Below are positions 24,360-37,404 of a stretch of DNA of 60,000 nucleotides, in pieces. Both the position numbers and the translations under genes were made by a program. The notes under the pieces were generated by a model. The model did not search any database and was not told the origin of the DNA. It saw only the letters and a program-made list of their open reading frames with translations. The stretch's first letter is position 1; every line of letters begins with the position of its first letter. Origin of the DNA: Cristatella mucedo (lineage: Eukaryota > Bryozoa > Phylactolaemata > Cristatellidae); NCBI GenBank assembly GCA_009760855.2, contig WPIO01000030.1, forward strand, positions 3,000,001 through 3,060,000, in the 5' to 3' direction.

Positions 24360-24645
24360 AATAATATTAATCACAGTAATAATAATGCACTTGATAAAGC
24401 GCCCTCAGAGAACTCAATATCATGCTAGGCGCTTTACATTTGCTGCAAAGGGAAATGCAATTGAATGGCGAGTAATATCGTGCTTGATAAACAAACAACA
24501 TGAATAACATGGTTGGGTGTGACGTGCACAGGGTCAGCATGCAAATGTAGTTAGTGGCAACATGCACAGTGTCAGCACCCATTACCACATGAACGACGAA
24601 TCACAAGGACCCACTAGATGCTGTCCTAAATAGGTGGGTTTAATG
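24360..24645 (-). mobile_element. LINE 3' UTR copy
   Basis: Well-preserved 3' UTR: tail, GCGCCCTCAGAGAACTCAAT, TTGCTGCAAAGGGAAATGCA, TGCACAGGGTCAGCATGCAA, GGACCCACTAGATGCTGTCC. It is truncated just before the coding region. The truncation point is close to that of the 9994-10268 copy. Confidence 0.9.
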
Positions 24646-25315
24646 TAATAAATACTTATGCAAAAAAAAATTTTGTGCAGCGAAATGTAAGTAAGTGCAC
24701 GTTCAGCACCCCCTGGCAAGCCTCAGAGACAGAAATATGCTGTGACGCCCTGGCAGAAACGACTATGGGCTAGGAGTAGGTTGACTGCATCAATTGCTTA
24801 TCTTTGCATATCCTCTTAAAGTTGATACACAGCAGGACTTTCTTAGAGCTGACTACTAATATTGACAGCATAAACTTATACTCGGAGGGCATTTGACCAT
24901 TCGTCGAACCTTAAGAAAATCTACTGGCACTTAATGATCCGGGTGGGAGCTCTAGTGCTGTGGCAGCATTCTATTTCTTATTGCTCACTACAGGCGATAG
25001 TTATAAGTCCTAAAACCCTGTTACTATTGATGTACATGCACTTGAATTTGTTGATTCAGCCGAACAATCCTTTATTGTATCTGCCAAGAAATTGCTCTGT
25101 AATTGTTGTATGCTGTGGGGAGACCATTCACTATATCACCTATACGGCGCCATTCTTATTGGTTGAATGAGATAAAGCATGCACCCAAAAAGCTTACTTT
25201 TTGTATTGCGATGTAGAAAACTCTACAGGCCAAAGGGATCTCGAACAAAGAGTCTAAGCTTGTCAGATCCCATGTAATGATCTGAAAACAAAAATTAAAA
25301 ATGTTATATAGTCCA
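24646..25315. other. No recognisable feature
   Basis: No gene signature. A poly-A run lies at about 24662-24670. Confidence 0.3.
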
Positions 25316-25317
25316 CA

Positions 25318-25580
25318 TCGCTTGCACGTAATGTATCTCCGTCTGTAACTCCATAAAGTCATCAAGACTATGTGAGTGTTATGCAGGAGAGTTTTTTATA
25401 GCGCAATCACAGCCTAAGCGGCTTTCAGTACGCATTTGGTAGCCATCAGACTTCGTCTCATGCAACAAAGAGAAAGTGTGAAGCATAGCAGAGTCAGGAG
25501 AGCGGTTGAGGTAGTGAGCAGCATGGAAGTAGGAGTTCAGGACAGCAGAAAATGATGAGCCATAGTCGGCAGCAGAAGAG
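25318..25580 (+). repeat. Interspersed repeat R2, copy 3
   Basis: It begins with the R2 core on the reverse strand (AATGTATCTCCGTCTGTAAC) and continues into sequence shared with 19430-19690 and weakly with 13620-13730. Non-coding. Confidence 0.6.
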
Positions 25581-25894
25581 TAGTTTTCGAGTCAGGTAGA
25601 ATCAAAGTCCATGTTAATAGATATTGGGTAGCTAGCTCTTCCAAGCCTTTCAACCTCTAGGCATTCATGTTACTTCCATCCGGAAATCACTTAATCCAAA
25701 AAGATAGATGGGAATCTGCCTTGAAGCTGGGCAGTATTTCAATCGGGCATGACTTTAGCATGGTATATGTGCTATAGTCATCCTAGCTATCTAAGAAAGT
25801 GCTGGGACCCCGTGTATTTTTTGTGGTCCTGGGAACTCTTCAGATGTTGTGGTCGCAGTTGGAGATCGATAGGATGCACATCTTAAAATGATAA

Positions 25895-26355
25895 AACTAA
25901 CAGTATTACACACTTGATATGACGCCCTCAAATAACTCTATCTCTTTCTAAGCACAATCTGATGGAAAGCAAGGAAGATCGAATGGTTAGTGGTAGCATG
26001 CTCATTTAACAACAAGAATAACATGGTTATGAGAGACTTACACAGGGTCAGCATGCAAGTATGGTTAGTGGCGACATGCCCAGCGTCAGCAACATGAGCA
26101 CATTAAGGAAGTATCGAAGAGACCCAATAAACGCTGTCTTGACGGGAAACATTTTAGTTAATTTGTTGATGTAATCAAGTAAGAATATATTGAGAGCCAG
26201 TCAGTTCCAGGCTTTGAAAATATACAAACTAAAAGCATGGACTCCAAAGGATTTGAGATTTGAACGAAATATGGGAAACAGTTAGATTCCGAAAAGTGGG
26301 TGGCACGATGGTCAGCATGGAGGAGGAGTAGATCTGATAGGTACGCTGGGGTCAA
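25895..26355 (-). mobile_element. LINE, 5'-truncated copy
   Basis: Minus-strand LINE 3' UTR and coding C-terminus. A frame with SESNCFPYFVQISNPLES is shifted relative to consensus. It abuts the next copy at about 26356, giving two head-to-tail copies. Confidence 0.85.
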
Positions 26356-27785
26356 TAATAAAAATATTAGGACACCCAATATAGAGCCCTCTGACAACTC
26401 AGTCTCTTTCTAGGTTCGTTACATTTGCTGCAAAAGGAAACGCGATTGAATGGTGAGTTGTATCATGCTTGATGATCAACATTAACGACCTGGCTGGGGG
26501 TGACATGCATAAGATCAGCATGCAAGTGTGGTTAGTGGCAGCATGCAGTGCCAGCAAGCATAAGCACATAGAGAGAGTATCACAGGGACCCACTAAAAGC
26601 TGTCCTAAGTAGATGTTTTATTTAAATTTTCTTTTCAAATGTGGTCAAATCAGGAGACGTTTTGACGCAGGTCGGGAATGAGTTTCAGCCTTTGGGAGCA
26701 TACCAACTAACTGCACGAACTCAAAAGGATTCGAGCTTTGTACGAGGTATTTGTATACTTTTGGATTCCTAAAAGCGGGTGGTACGATGCTTGGCCTATT
26801 AGGGGAGTGGATCTGAGAGATAGGCTGTTGCCAAAGAATGAAGTGACCTAAAAGTGAGTGATAAAAACCTTGAAGTCGATGCGTAGCTTGACGGAGAGCC
26901 AGGTGCAGGTAAGCGAGACGTTGTTAGATGTGGCAACGTCGGTACTCACGACTGACAAGCCTAGCTGTTGAGTTTTCCACCAACTGTAAGGGCCTGATTA
27001 CACAGGCCTGTAAATCAGCAAGCAGTTATAGAAGTCAACATGATATCACATATGCATTGACCAACTTAGATGTGGCATCCTTTTCTAAACAAGCCGAAAT
27101 TTTTGCAATGCAATGTAGCCAAAAGTAGGCAGACTTTATTGTGGAGCTGATGTCGTCCAATGAACGGTCACGTTTGAATATTGCACCTAGATTTCGTGCA
27201 GATTCAGCAAGAGATATGCTAGCCGAGCCATTTCAAGCGTTAGCCTTTCCAATTTCCGAATCACACTTGACTTGTACATAACTAGTAGGCTGGTTGTATC
27301 ATCATTCAATTTAAGAAAGTTCACTGCTGTCGATGTGTGGATGTCATCAATACGTTCAGCAAGGGATTTGAGAGAATTTTACGTTCTTGAGGGCTCAAAG
27401 GGATCAAAGCAAAGGTACAACTGGGTGTCATTTGCAGAGAAGTGAAAGCCTACAATGTGCTTGGCAATCACATCGGAAACATAGAGAGTATAAATCTTGA
27501 AACGAACAGGACCCAAGCATAGAACTCTAAGGTACCCCATATCTCAGAGGTTGCTCGGATGATCTTTGTCCATTCACAGCGATACTGGAGTTCGCCAGCG
27601 AGATAGGACCTGAACCATTGCAGAGCAGTGGCATTTATGCCCAAGCGAGATGAGAGGTGCTCAAGAAGAATTTGCTGATCGATAGTATCAACAGCTGCCG
27701 AAACATCGAGAAAAACAAGCAGAAATAATCTACCAAGGTCTGCATTCCTATGTCTATCGTTATACGCACGAAGCAAAGCTGACAC
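26356..27785 (-). mobile_element. Longest uninterrupted LINE copy (RT to 3' end)
   Basis: About 1.43 kb. On the minus strand, 27785-27468 is open and reads LLVFLDVSAAVDTIDQQILL, LSSRLGI and ALQWFRSYLAG. These are RT motif A (catalytic aspartate in FLDVSAA) and the following block. The rest up to the tail is non-coding because of shifts but aligns throughout with the other copies. The thumb/C-terminal region, 3' UTR and tail (AATATTTTTATTATT on the minus strand) are present. There is no endonuclease. It ends where repeat R2 core begins (27789). Confidence 0.88.
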
Positions 27786-27840
27786 TGTGGGGTCTTTATG
27801 ACTTTGTGGAGTTACAGACGGAGATACATTACATTAAGAG
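27786..27840 (+). repeat. R2 repeat core
   Basis: Near-identical to the roughly 40 bp core at 21461-21500, directly adjoining the truncated end of the LINE. Confidence 0.7.
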
Positions 27841-28324
27841 TCGTGAGCTCAAGCTCTGCAGCGTATGATAATATCCTGGATTATTATTATTAATATTAGT
27901 TATTTCTACCCTTGTGCGATACCAATGAACTATATCAATATATACTGTTTAATTGTTATTGAATCAAGGCACTTGGGAATGGTTCTACTTATTGCGTAGA
28001 AAGTCAGCAGAAGATATTGACTGAAACGATTTTGTTTTGCTACGGGGATCTTATCCTTGCAGATTAACAAGAGGTACAAGGGTTTTCCGACCATTTCCGA
28101 CCATGCTGAATTCTAAATTAATAGGCTCACGTACCAAATTCATTTGAATTCGGAAAATCATTCTTATATTGAATAAAGCACGGATGCTTCATTTTGACTA
28201 TAGTTTCTAAGTAAGTCATTATTGTTTCGTATATGCTCACTTCTTTACTGGCGTTTTCAGCCTAAAGGTATGTCGATGATCTAAACTTTATCCGTCTGTG
28301 CTCCTACTACTCGTGAGACGTTAT

Positions 28325-28503
28325 AGCACACTAGGTAAGGCAATTGCTTTCACGACCTCGGTCCCGAGGTCGTGGGTTCCATATGTGCAGTAGGCGAATC
28401 TTCATCGTCCTTGCAAGCAGTGGTGATAGCCGTAAAGGCTCTTCTGTTGATATACAAGAAGAAGCTGTTTAGTCAGCTAGGATTTATTTATTTTTTTATT
28501 TAC
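28325..28503 (+). mobile_element. tRNA-derived SINE, family 2
   Basis: Plus-strand copy of the element at 21918-22110, from CACTAGGTAAGGCAATTGC through CACGACCTCGGTCCCGAGG to a TTTATTTATTTTTTTATTTA tail. Its B box has decayed to GGGTTCCATAT. Confidence 0.8.
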
Positions 28504-30040
28504 ATCTAAGCCATCTGATTATGCAGCTTCGATTGCTCCAAGTTATCTTGCAATTCCCTGCTACCGAATTTGGGTTTATTCGTTTTGCTAGTGTTGTTCA
28601 ATTGCATATCCTGATGCGAATTCTTCGGTTTGGATTCTTGAATTGAGTATCCAATGTGGATACCCGAGGCCTGGCAATAGCGAGGGTAAGCGGCTGATCT
28701 CAACTATTTCCTGCAGTGTATCAACTGGCCCGGCCTGCTCTCTAAATCCCACTGCAGAGAATGTGTCTAACTTAGTAGGGATCAGGTAACTCTTTCCCGG
28801 TGGTTGCTATTAAATTCTACACGTGAAATGCGGATTACGCTTCAAATAATTACCTAATAACTCATTCGGCATTTTGTTGATTTCGAGTCGAATACCTTTT
28901 TGTTCTGAAAAAACTCCTCGAAATCAACCAACTTCAGCAACAAATTTAATTCTAAGCCTGCAATCAGTGTTAATCTCCAGCAGAGGTCAATAAAAGCTGT
29001 ACTGAAGAAGCCACTGCTAATTTACAAGCATCGAAGCCTTCTTCGATTAAGTGTCATCGAAGCCATCTTGGATTCTCTTTCATCTATTCCATCAACATAA
29101 GCTGCCTGTGGCAACAAAATGAATTGAGATGAGGGAACAGGTGTTGCTTTAATTCAACTTTTTTAGATCTCCTTTCGGGTCTGGGCTCAAGAAGTCTTCC
29201 TATCAGGTAATTTTACCGTTCATTTTGTGATTCAACGGACGTCATTGTGCTCCTCATTTTGTACATCTACTGACTAATTACCTCTTCTTGCCAATTTGCA
29301 TGGGCTAACAACCTCTTAGAGAAGGTCACACTGTGATAAAATATTCCCAACGTGTGGGATGTTGTCGAAACGTCTTATTACAAATTGTGCACATCTGACC
29401 ACATTTTGATTTCAACTCGTCTGCAGTTGATGTCTTTCTCGATCAACATGCCTTCGCAGATAGAATGCGACAAAGCCGATTTTTAAATGATATTTTTCCT
29501 CAGACTAAGCATGTTCTATGCTCTTTAAAAATAGTGTGCATTTACTGCAAATAATCTTAAAGCTTAGAAAAGTGCACATATTGTTATGAGTGCCAGTTCA
29601 TCAGCAGGCTCACAAGTGATGATTAAAGTCGTAAAAGTCTATCCTCTCCTAGACTGGATGTAGCTAAGTAGTCCCAAATTAGATTCCAAACCCTAACTTG
29701 CAAAATTCTTATGAAAACTACCAACTATCTCCTTAATCGCTCAAGCTGAAAGATTTACCCAACAATCCACATTATTATATAGAAGATCTTATTTTGTCTA
29801 GTTAATTCATCTGTAAGGTAGATATGATCAGAGAGCCAAACTATGATATTCTCATTGCACTATTTTACCTCCGTTTCCTTTCAAAGACTCTGAAAGTAGT
29901 TTTGGTAATCAACTGAATTCTCCTCGAAAACTTAAAAACCAGTAGTAAATTCGGGTGTGGTGTTAGACTTTACCCCTCCACTGAGTCATCACTATTGAGT
30001 TAATAATGATTTTAGTGCCAGCCTTTACTGAAACTGCACT
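28504..30040. other. No supported gene
   Basis: AT-rich DNA without coding signature or named repeat. Confidence 0.35.
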
Positions 30041-30045
30041 TTAAT

Positions 30046-30073
30046 CAGCAATATATATATATATATATATATA

Positions 30074-30107
<34 letters not shown>

Positions 30108-30182
30108 TACGCTCACATATTCAAGCATATGCATTTGCAGGTATACCTATCTGCACTATTTACAGTATATACATATACACAC

Positions 30183-30214
<32 letters not shown>

Positions 30215-30215
30215 G
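30046..30215. repeat. (TA)n microsatellites
   Basis: Interrupted (AT)n at about 30048-30110 and again at 30190-30214, with an ACATATACACACACATACATG stretch between them. Confidence 0.95.
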
Positions 30216-30519
30216 TAACTGTTTAACTGCTGTCCGTATTTTAACCCTCTCGTAAGCATTGGGTATGGATAGGGTGCTTTTATTAAAGCAATGCAGTCAA
30301 TGGGTGCAGCCTGCTGCACGGCAGTTCTTTCTCAGTTGCTAAATAAATAAGTCAGTTGAATCAGCTGACAAACTTTAGCGATTTTTTCAAATATTTTATT
30401 GCTTTTCCTCACACGTACGCTGTTGCATGGCCTTAAATTATGGAATGTCTAAGCATTCAGTCTTAGCCTACTTTTTTTAATTCAATACTATCCCCTGGCC
30501 AATGCTTTTGGTATTTACA

Positions 30520-31440
30520 GTCTTGGCTTTGTTTGCTACTGTGACGACACTCAGTTTCCAATATTTTGCAACTCTTGTCAGTGTTCTTTTTCTTCAACTT
30601 GACTTGCCTTCAAAAGATATGCTGGCTCTGCCAGTTTATTTCCTGTTGAATCTGTACGAAACCTGGGTGTCATGTTCCAAAGTGACCTTGCATTAGACGA
30701 CCACATCAGCTCCACAGTCAAATCTGACTACTTTCAGCTACTTAACATCGTTAAAATGTGGGCATGTTTGGATAAGGATACCACATATAAATTTTTCCAT
30801 GCATTTGTGACATCTCGTCTTGACTTATATAACTCACCCATTGCTGGCCTACCGGCATGTGCAATCAGGTACTTATACGTGTTAGAAAACTCTGCAGCTA
30901 GGCTTGTCTGTCGTGAGCCTCGCATTTGTCACATCACGCCACTTCTCGCCGACCTGCACTGGCTACCAGTCAAGCAACAGATTGGCTTAAAGATTTTGTT
31001 GCTCTCTTTTAGGTCACTTCATTCTTTGGCTAGAGCCTATCTCTCAGATCCACTCCTCACCTAAGCCAAGCATCGTAACACCAGGTTTTTGGAATCCAAC
31101 AGTTTACTAATACCTCGCACAAACCCCAACTCCTTTGGAAACCTTGCATTTAGTTCGTATGCTCCCAAAGCCTGGGAAACACTCCCGACTAGCATCACAA
31201 CCTTCCCTGACTTGACCACATTTAAAGGAACTTAAAAATGCACCTATTTAGGACAGCATCTAGTAGGTCCCTGTGATTCGTCCTGTATGTGCTTATGCGT
31301 GCTGACACTGTGCATGCTGCCAATGACCACACTTGCATGCTAACCCTGTGCATGTCACCCCTAACCATGGTATTCATGTTCTTTGTCGAGTATGATGATA
31401 CTCATCGTTCCATCGTGTTTCCTTTGCAGAAAATATAATT
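30520..31440 (+). mobile_element. LINE, RT C-terminal half, tail lost
   Basis: From a GACGACACTCAGTTT block (DDTQ, frame-shifted) through an open frame at 30672-31064 reading SSTVKSDYFQLLNIVKMWAC, then ENSAARLVCREPRICHITPL, then LHWLPVKQQIGLKILLLSF. The 3' UTR follows. It stops at about 31440, before the hairpin and tail, so the 3' end was lost after insertion. Confidence 0.88.
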
Positions 31441-31629
31441 GGTATAATGCAGACGTATGTCCGAAAGAAGGACTTTCCGATAGATTTGGACACTTTTTCT
31501 AGTGTCAAGTCGGCCAGTCCTGCGTTAAAGAAAATTACTGAGTAAGGGCCTTCTAATGTTTGTGTTCTTAAGCAAAACTACCTCTCTATTTTTGAGATCA
31601 TTTCTAAATTATCAGTTTCCCTTAATTCC

Positions 31630-31990
31630 TTTATTACTCAAGGCCATTGCAAATAATCATATACAACTGGATTATAACTCAGCGGCTCGTCTGGTCTGTA
31701 GTCAAAGGCCCAGCTCCAACTTCACATATTTCTACCCGAGCTTCAATGGCTTCTTATGCAGCATCAAAGCAATTTAAAATGCTAACTTTGGCTTATAGTT
31801 AAATTTTCTCGCTCGCTCCAGCCTTGAACTCTCCAACTATTGCATCTTGCTGCGTCCTCTTAGACAACTCGCTCGACTGTACAGTCTTCATCCCAAAGTT
31901 TCTCCCAATACATTGAAATCTTTTGGTGATCGATTCTTCAGCTTGTATTCACCAAAAATCTGTAATTTTTAACGGGCATGGTCACTGTCT
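31630..31990 (+). mobile_element. Related but distinct LINE subfamily, coding end
   Basis: The peptide HIQLDYNSAARLVCSQRPSS aligns with the LQLVQNSAARLVCRERRSCH block of the main family. Downstream, TCGCTCCAGCC...CTCCCAATACATTGAAATCTTTTGGTGATCG matches the same coding order at lower identity. It is an older or different subfamily with no tail. Confidence 0.6.
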
Positions 31991-32359
31991 GCAATATCCT
32001 TGGATCGATTAAGTCTCAGCACGAGAAGCATCTGCTTGGATCAGCTTTCCATTAACCCCGGTGAAATTTTGATTGCAGTCAGAGGTGCTTTACAAGCGTC
32101 CTTTTGCACGATTATAGTCAGAAGTCATAGCTTCCCGTCAGTTTCTTAACTTTTTCTCAATTTAATGACATCTCCATTATATTTTTTCGCTTATGCATGC
32201 TAAATACTTAGCATAACAACTAACCCAGCTATGTTTATTCTCTATCAGCGAAATTAACAGCTGCAATACACAGATCTAGTAGCTTTGAAGAACTATCTAA
32301 ACATATTTAAATTTTTTCAATAGTCATATACGAATGTGATATTTACCTAGATGAATAAC

Positions 32360-33035
32360 GCACCATCGCAATACAGTCTGCCTACTTCAGCTTCACATTA
32401 TTGTAGAAATTCGGGTGCTCGTAAAAGTGAGCACCACTGCCAGTATTGTGAGTTTATTTTGACTGCCGGCAGTGATTTCTGTATTGCACTAGTTGCAGGT
32501 CTTCTTACCTATATAATAAAAGGGTATAGCTGTTGTAAAACTCTAAAAATGGGCTTTGCTCTAGTGACTTTCGCAAATGCAGCAGTAAACAACATCTTAC
32601 GTGTCTGTACCAGCTCCATATAAACAAAATAATTTATTTTCTAGTACTTTCATTCTGGTTTCGAAGCCTAATCTCTATTTAGGGCATTCATAGTACTTAA
32701 AATAATGCCTTGGATCTTACTACTGGCTATTTTGCCTCGTTTAGGCAGCCTTTAGGTGACCTCAAATACTTTCGATTTCATGAGTTCAGTTTACATGACC
32801 CCAAAACCCGAAAATCAATAACTACTGCGGGTGCAAAATTTTGATAAAGCTTACAATTAAAAAACAACGTAATACCACCATTTTCTCCAAGCTTTAGATG
32901 GTTCTATGTAGATCTTCCAGTGTTAACGCTGTTGACACTGCTTATGTCAGAGATACATAACTCAAATGTGCATCTTTACAACAAATGTAAAGTACCTAAA
33001 ACAATTACGTTCTCTGATTCGGGTAGAAAATGTTA
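32360..33035 (+). mobile_element. Highly decayed LINE fragments
   Basis: Opening CAGTCTGCCTACTTCAGCTT and later TGCACTAGTTGCAGGTCTTC resemble the RT C-terminal region. AATGTAAAGTACCTAAAACA at 32985-33005, followed by GTTCTCTGA, resembles the tail. The middle does not align. Low confidence. Confidence 0.35.
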
Positions 33036-34945
33036 TTTTTGTGATAGTTAAATTTTTTTAAGTTCATCTAAGTGGCATACTCTTTTACGGACACCGACCA
33101 GCATTATTGGATAGTGGTGACAACGAGTGAATCTATTTCGTCAAGAAAGATGCAGCAAATAACTATTTTTCTCATCAATATCGATGGAATAAATACAAGC
33201 AGCTCTCTTTTTTCCTTTTTAGTGTAGCAGATGTAGCAAATTACTTGTGCCTCGAAAATTATAGCCCCTTTGTAAAAAAAAAAAGCAGGCACGTCAGCCT
33301 CTGCACTTATGTGCACCCTCTATGGTAAATTGTCTCTCATGTTGGCAAGTAGTCGTTAAAGAAGAATCTGGCTTCAAAAATTAGCTCTTGATGTAGCGTC
33401 TAGCTTCGGTACGCCAGCCACTTAGATAATGAATTGTTTCAAGGGGATCTAGAGATTTGCGACTAAAGACTCACTGTAGGCACCCAATTTCGTGTACTTA
33501 CGGAGCCGGCTGCTCTTGTTTCAAAGAGGCGCTACCTCAGTATGCCTTAAGGTAAATCTTTGGAAAATTCCGTTATCGTTCGGCTCAAGCTCCAAGTGTC
33601 TCGCTCCCGTTTGTGCTACACAGACTTTGAGGGACGTTTATCTGAAATTACCGGAGTCATTTTCGATAGTTCTAGTGTTGATCTAGATATTATTGTCAGG
33701 ATATTGCTCTTCGTGTTTGGAGATGGGCGAGGCCAAAGTAGTTTTGACTGCCTTTTTCGGAGATAATAGCTTCAACTTCCCGCTATGGCACGAGCTTTTT
33801 TTCCGTTGGAAACAACTATCTCCATAAATAGGAAAACAGAAAGTATGTGTTACAATTCTGGTGTTGAGTAAGGTAATGCTTGCATTTAACCACTTTTGAC
33901 CATAAATACGTCCTCTCTTTCATTAGTAAAATGACTGATAATGAAGAAATGCGTTTGGATTAAAAATTAAGATTACTAAATCGAGAATAAGTTTTATTTC
34001 TAAAAGGCTTGGCTAGGCCAGGAATAAAGAAATCAATACTAGAATAAAACAAGTCAAGCCAATTGTGCCTAATCTCCCACCTTGTATTCTTCGGAAGACA
34101 TATGAAATAGAATCAGCAAAACAACTAAAATCTAACATTTTAATTCGCCTATTTGTCACTTTAATTCTTACACAACTAGAAAACTCAAAATCTAGCTAGA
34201 AATTATAGTCTAGTTTCAAAGCTCACCAGTTCACCGAGTCATCATAGCTTCAGATGTGTAAAGATCTTCTCAGGAATGCAGGCTTAGGTAAACACTTCTA
34301 TTTATTTTTTTCGCTTGATCCTCCGGTAGCATTATTTAATATTGATCACTAAGTCCTTCGTAAGAACAAATCTCACCCGGGTATAGCTGGCACTGACACT
34401 TCCCTGTAATGATAAGACACAATTTTAATTAAATGACTACAACAGAGCGCGGCAAGGTCAGTTCTTAAGGGCAGATACGGCCTTGCTAATACTCTAGTCC
34501 GTCCTAACGCCCCTGGGTGTGCATTGTTGGATCAGGCCTAATTGAATGTTAGCAGTTTTTTACCTTCAGTACTGCTGGTTATATCTCAAACTGTAGCTAA
34601 TGGTTATTTTTAGAATGTACTTTGTTGCATCTACAAAACAGAAGTGCCTTATCAGGGACTTATCATAAAAAGTATACACCCAAAAACTGTCATATGTGAT
34701 TGTGCTTCTGTTACGACTTTATTTGTCATCTGGCCATGCCTACTCCACCACGCCCACACCTACTCCCACCTCTCTTCTGCCAGGGTGAGCCTGCTTGACC
34801 TCATTAAATAAGTTAGCAGAGTGAGAAAAAAATTGCTGATCCCTGCTTTCAAATACTTATGTGATCTGGCTAAGATCAGACGAGTAATAACTGAAGTTCG
34901 GACTACCACATGGCTCACAGGTAGTATTCTTTCCACAATGTATAC
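33036..34945. other. No supported gene
   Basis: AT-rich, no coding signature. The only simple feature is an A run at about 33274-33284. Confidence 0.35.

Positions 34946-34948
<3 letters not shown>

Positions 34949-35038
<90 letters not shown>
34949..35038. repeat. (CT)n microsatellite
   Basis: About 90 bp of near-perfect CT dinucleotide repeat. It sits where the 3' UTR of the adjacent LINE would be expected. Confidence 0.97.
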
Positions 35039-35041
<3 letters not shown>

Positions 35042-35094
35042 GCTGTTGGAGATTTCTCAGCAAATATTGGTTTTTACATCTACACATATAACAC

Positions 35095-35740
35095 GTGTTT
35101 TAAGTTCCTTTTCAAATGCTTTTGAGTAATGAGATATCGTGACGTAAGTCGGGAGTGAATTCGAGGCTTTATCAGCATGCGAACCAAATGCATGGTCTTC
35201 AACGGATTTGAGGTAAGCCGATGTGTAGCTAAACGGTTTGATTCAGAAAAACGGATTTTACTTAGCTGGCTTGTTGCGGGTGTAGATCTGATATTTAGGC
35301 TGAAGCCACAAAGTAAAGGGTAATAGTGAGGATATAGTAAGAGTAATAGTGAGTGAAAAAAACCTTGAGGTCAATGAACTGCTTGCCTGTCCGCCATTTC
35401 GCGTCAGCTACAAGTGTTATGGTGCTACAACTACAACGTTCACACTAGAAAAGCCTAGCTGCAGAGTTTTGCAGCGACTAGAAGTGCCCGATTGTACAAG
35501 CCGGTAGAGGAGCAATCAGCCAGTTATCGAAGTCGAGACGGGATATAAAAAAGGCATAGACCAGTTTAGATGTAGTTTCCCGGTCTAAGCAAACCGAATT
35601 TCAGCATTTCTATGCAGCTGGAAGTAGGCGGACGTATGTGGAGCTACTGTTGCCGTCTTGTTCGAGGTCACTTCGGAAGAGGACAAATTGATTTCGTGCA
35701 GATGCTATAGGATAAATATCATAATAGCTGATGTGGGGCC
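35095..35740 (-). mobile_element. LINE coding C-terminal region, tail missing
   Basis: Minus-strand match to the LINE from the TTTTAAGTTCCTTTTCAAATG block through the region opposite 27150-27230. The 3' UTR and tail are absent. The element ends next to unrelated sequence and the (CT)n tract. Confidence 0.8.
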
Positions 35741-36526
35741 TTCTCTAATCTTATGTACATACTGTTTTTAGATTCGGTATATAATTTTCCGGACTAACTT
35801 GTACAGCACATATCAATGCAAAACTATACAGTATATACAATGCGATTTCGTTTTAATCAAATGGATTGAGGGAAGTGTAGGAAGCATTTGTGGTAACTTC
35901 GGAAAGCGGAAATGGAATATTTGTGCAGCGAGTAAAAGGTGATGAAATGTCCAACAATTCTTTGAAAAACCTTTGTAAGTGGATAGTTGTGTACATTTCT
36001 AGCCGTGTAAAACCCCTGCCCCCTTACGAGTACCAGAACTTATATTTTTTGCCGGCTAGCCGCACCTACTGCTGAAGCTTATCTATCCAATACTGGAATT
36101 TAAAGGATCGATTAAGGCATTGAACGTTGCAGCTACATTTTTCAACTCAGCATAACATATTCTATTTTGAGACTTTCATTGTTGATGTACCAACCGTAGG
36201 GTTATCACTTTAAATATAAAACAAAGGACTTAATGTTCACGTTTCTTTAGTGACTCCGATGACTTTACGGACTAACTAAATAATAAGCTGTATTGGCTTG
36301 TATTTGTATATTTGCTCTGTATTATGATAATTATACGTGTAGGGGCTCATGGCTTAGAATGCTACTCAATCGAGCATTTCGTCCTAAGGATTGCATTTGA
36401 GAGTGCCGGAGTGCTTAATTTTTTGGGGTGGGCTTGTAGGCAAGGTCAAAAGTCACAGTTTATTGACTCTGGCCTGGCTCTTTCAACAACGCTCAGCATA
36501 ACTTGGATGTAAGAAGTAGAACTGGC

Positions 36527-36532
36527 TTTATT
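36527..36532 (-). terminator. Polyadenylation signal of gene C
   Basis: AATAAA on the minus strand, about 210 nt downstream of the stop. It is conserved in position and context (ACAATAAAGCCAG) in all three copies. Confidence 0.65.
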
Positions 36533-36743
36533 GTCAATTAACTCACGAAACCCTCACATACGCATAAGCATGCAGCGCCAGAAGAAAAGCTGCAGATGGC
36601 AGCAGCTTACGCAGTATCCGGTTATCTGTGTGGTACGGTCGACGATGGCCACCAGCTAGGCTTAGCATGCAATTGGCACGTGCAGGTCAACCGCCTGTGC
36701 CGTCTTCATGCGATTTGTGCACCGGACTCATTTGATTTCTGGT

Positions 36744-37404
36744 TTAACCTCTAGCTCCTAGCTTTCCGGGCAGCAGTGAGAGGCCAGCCGGGTTTTTTCC
36801 ACTGCTCGGCTTGTCGTTGTCTCCGAGATGACCACTGTGGCCCGAAAATCCACTCATCCCGGGATGTTCAAAGCCATCGAGGACCCCACTGGGGCCTCGA
36901 TCCGAAACGCCACTGCCCTTCGGTGGCAATGCTGCTTCAGTCTTGCCACGAGGCAGAGCGTTCGGCTGCGACCCTGTAAAAAAGATCGTAGCACGTACTG
37001 CTTAGTTGGGCGAGAGCTGCACATTTAGTTTGATCGCATCGAGAAAGAAAAGACACTGCCAGGCAGGAAGGCAGCACCAGAGGCCAGCACCGGCCACAGG
37101 CAGCTGTGTCTGCTTTACAGGACAATTCGCGATCGAGCCCGATGAAATCGGAATGAGAACTGAGTCGAAATAGCACATCAAAGCGAAGGCATGGTGTCTG
37201 CCGTTTCAGCTCAAAAGGCGATCACTCAATCGTTCACAGCGGTCGACCTGGCGCTATGGGGCAGCTGAGGGCGACGCAAGCAATACTCAACACATGCTCA
37301 CCCCTGTGTGGCTGTGGTGGTGGTGGCGGCCGGGCGCCGACCGCCGGTTGGAGTGCAGCCAGGCAGCTCAGAATAAGAAAGGCTAGCTGCAGTCTGCTGT
37401 CCAT
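36744..37404 (-). CDS. Putative secreted Gly/Pro/Ser-rich peptide, family member C
   Basis: Exon 1 (37404-37302) encodes MDSRLQLAFLILSCLAALQP followed by AVGA and RPPPPPQPHR. It is a signal peptide, probably cleaved after AVGA, and then a polyproline start to the mature chain. The donor is GTGAGC, phase 1. The 328 bp intron ends TTTTTTACAG. Exon 2 (36973-36744) opens Gly-Ser-Gln and encodes a Gly/Ser/Pro-rich tail (GSGVSDRGPSG, GFSGHSGHLG, KPSSGKNPAG) ending LLPGKLGARG. Total 110 residues, no cysteine in the mature part. Compared with gene D, 17 codons differ nonsynonymously and 9 synonymously. It lacks the GKK of genes D and E near the C-terminus. A role as secreted peptide, matrix or glue component is only a guess; I recognise no named family. 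Confidence 0.72.

Noticed and set aside
34821-35129. Leu/Ser-repeat frame and Arg/Glu-repeat antisense
   Set aside because: Translation of the (CT)n microsatellite.
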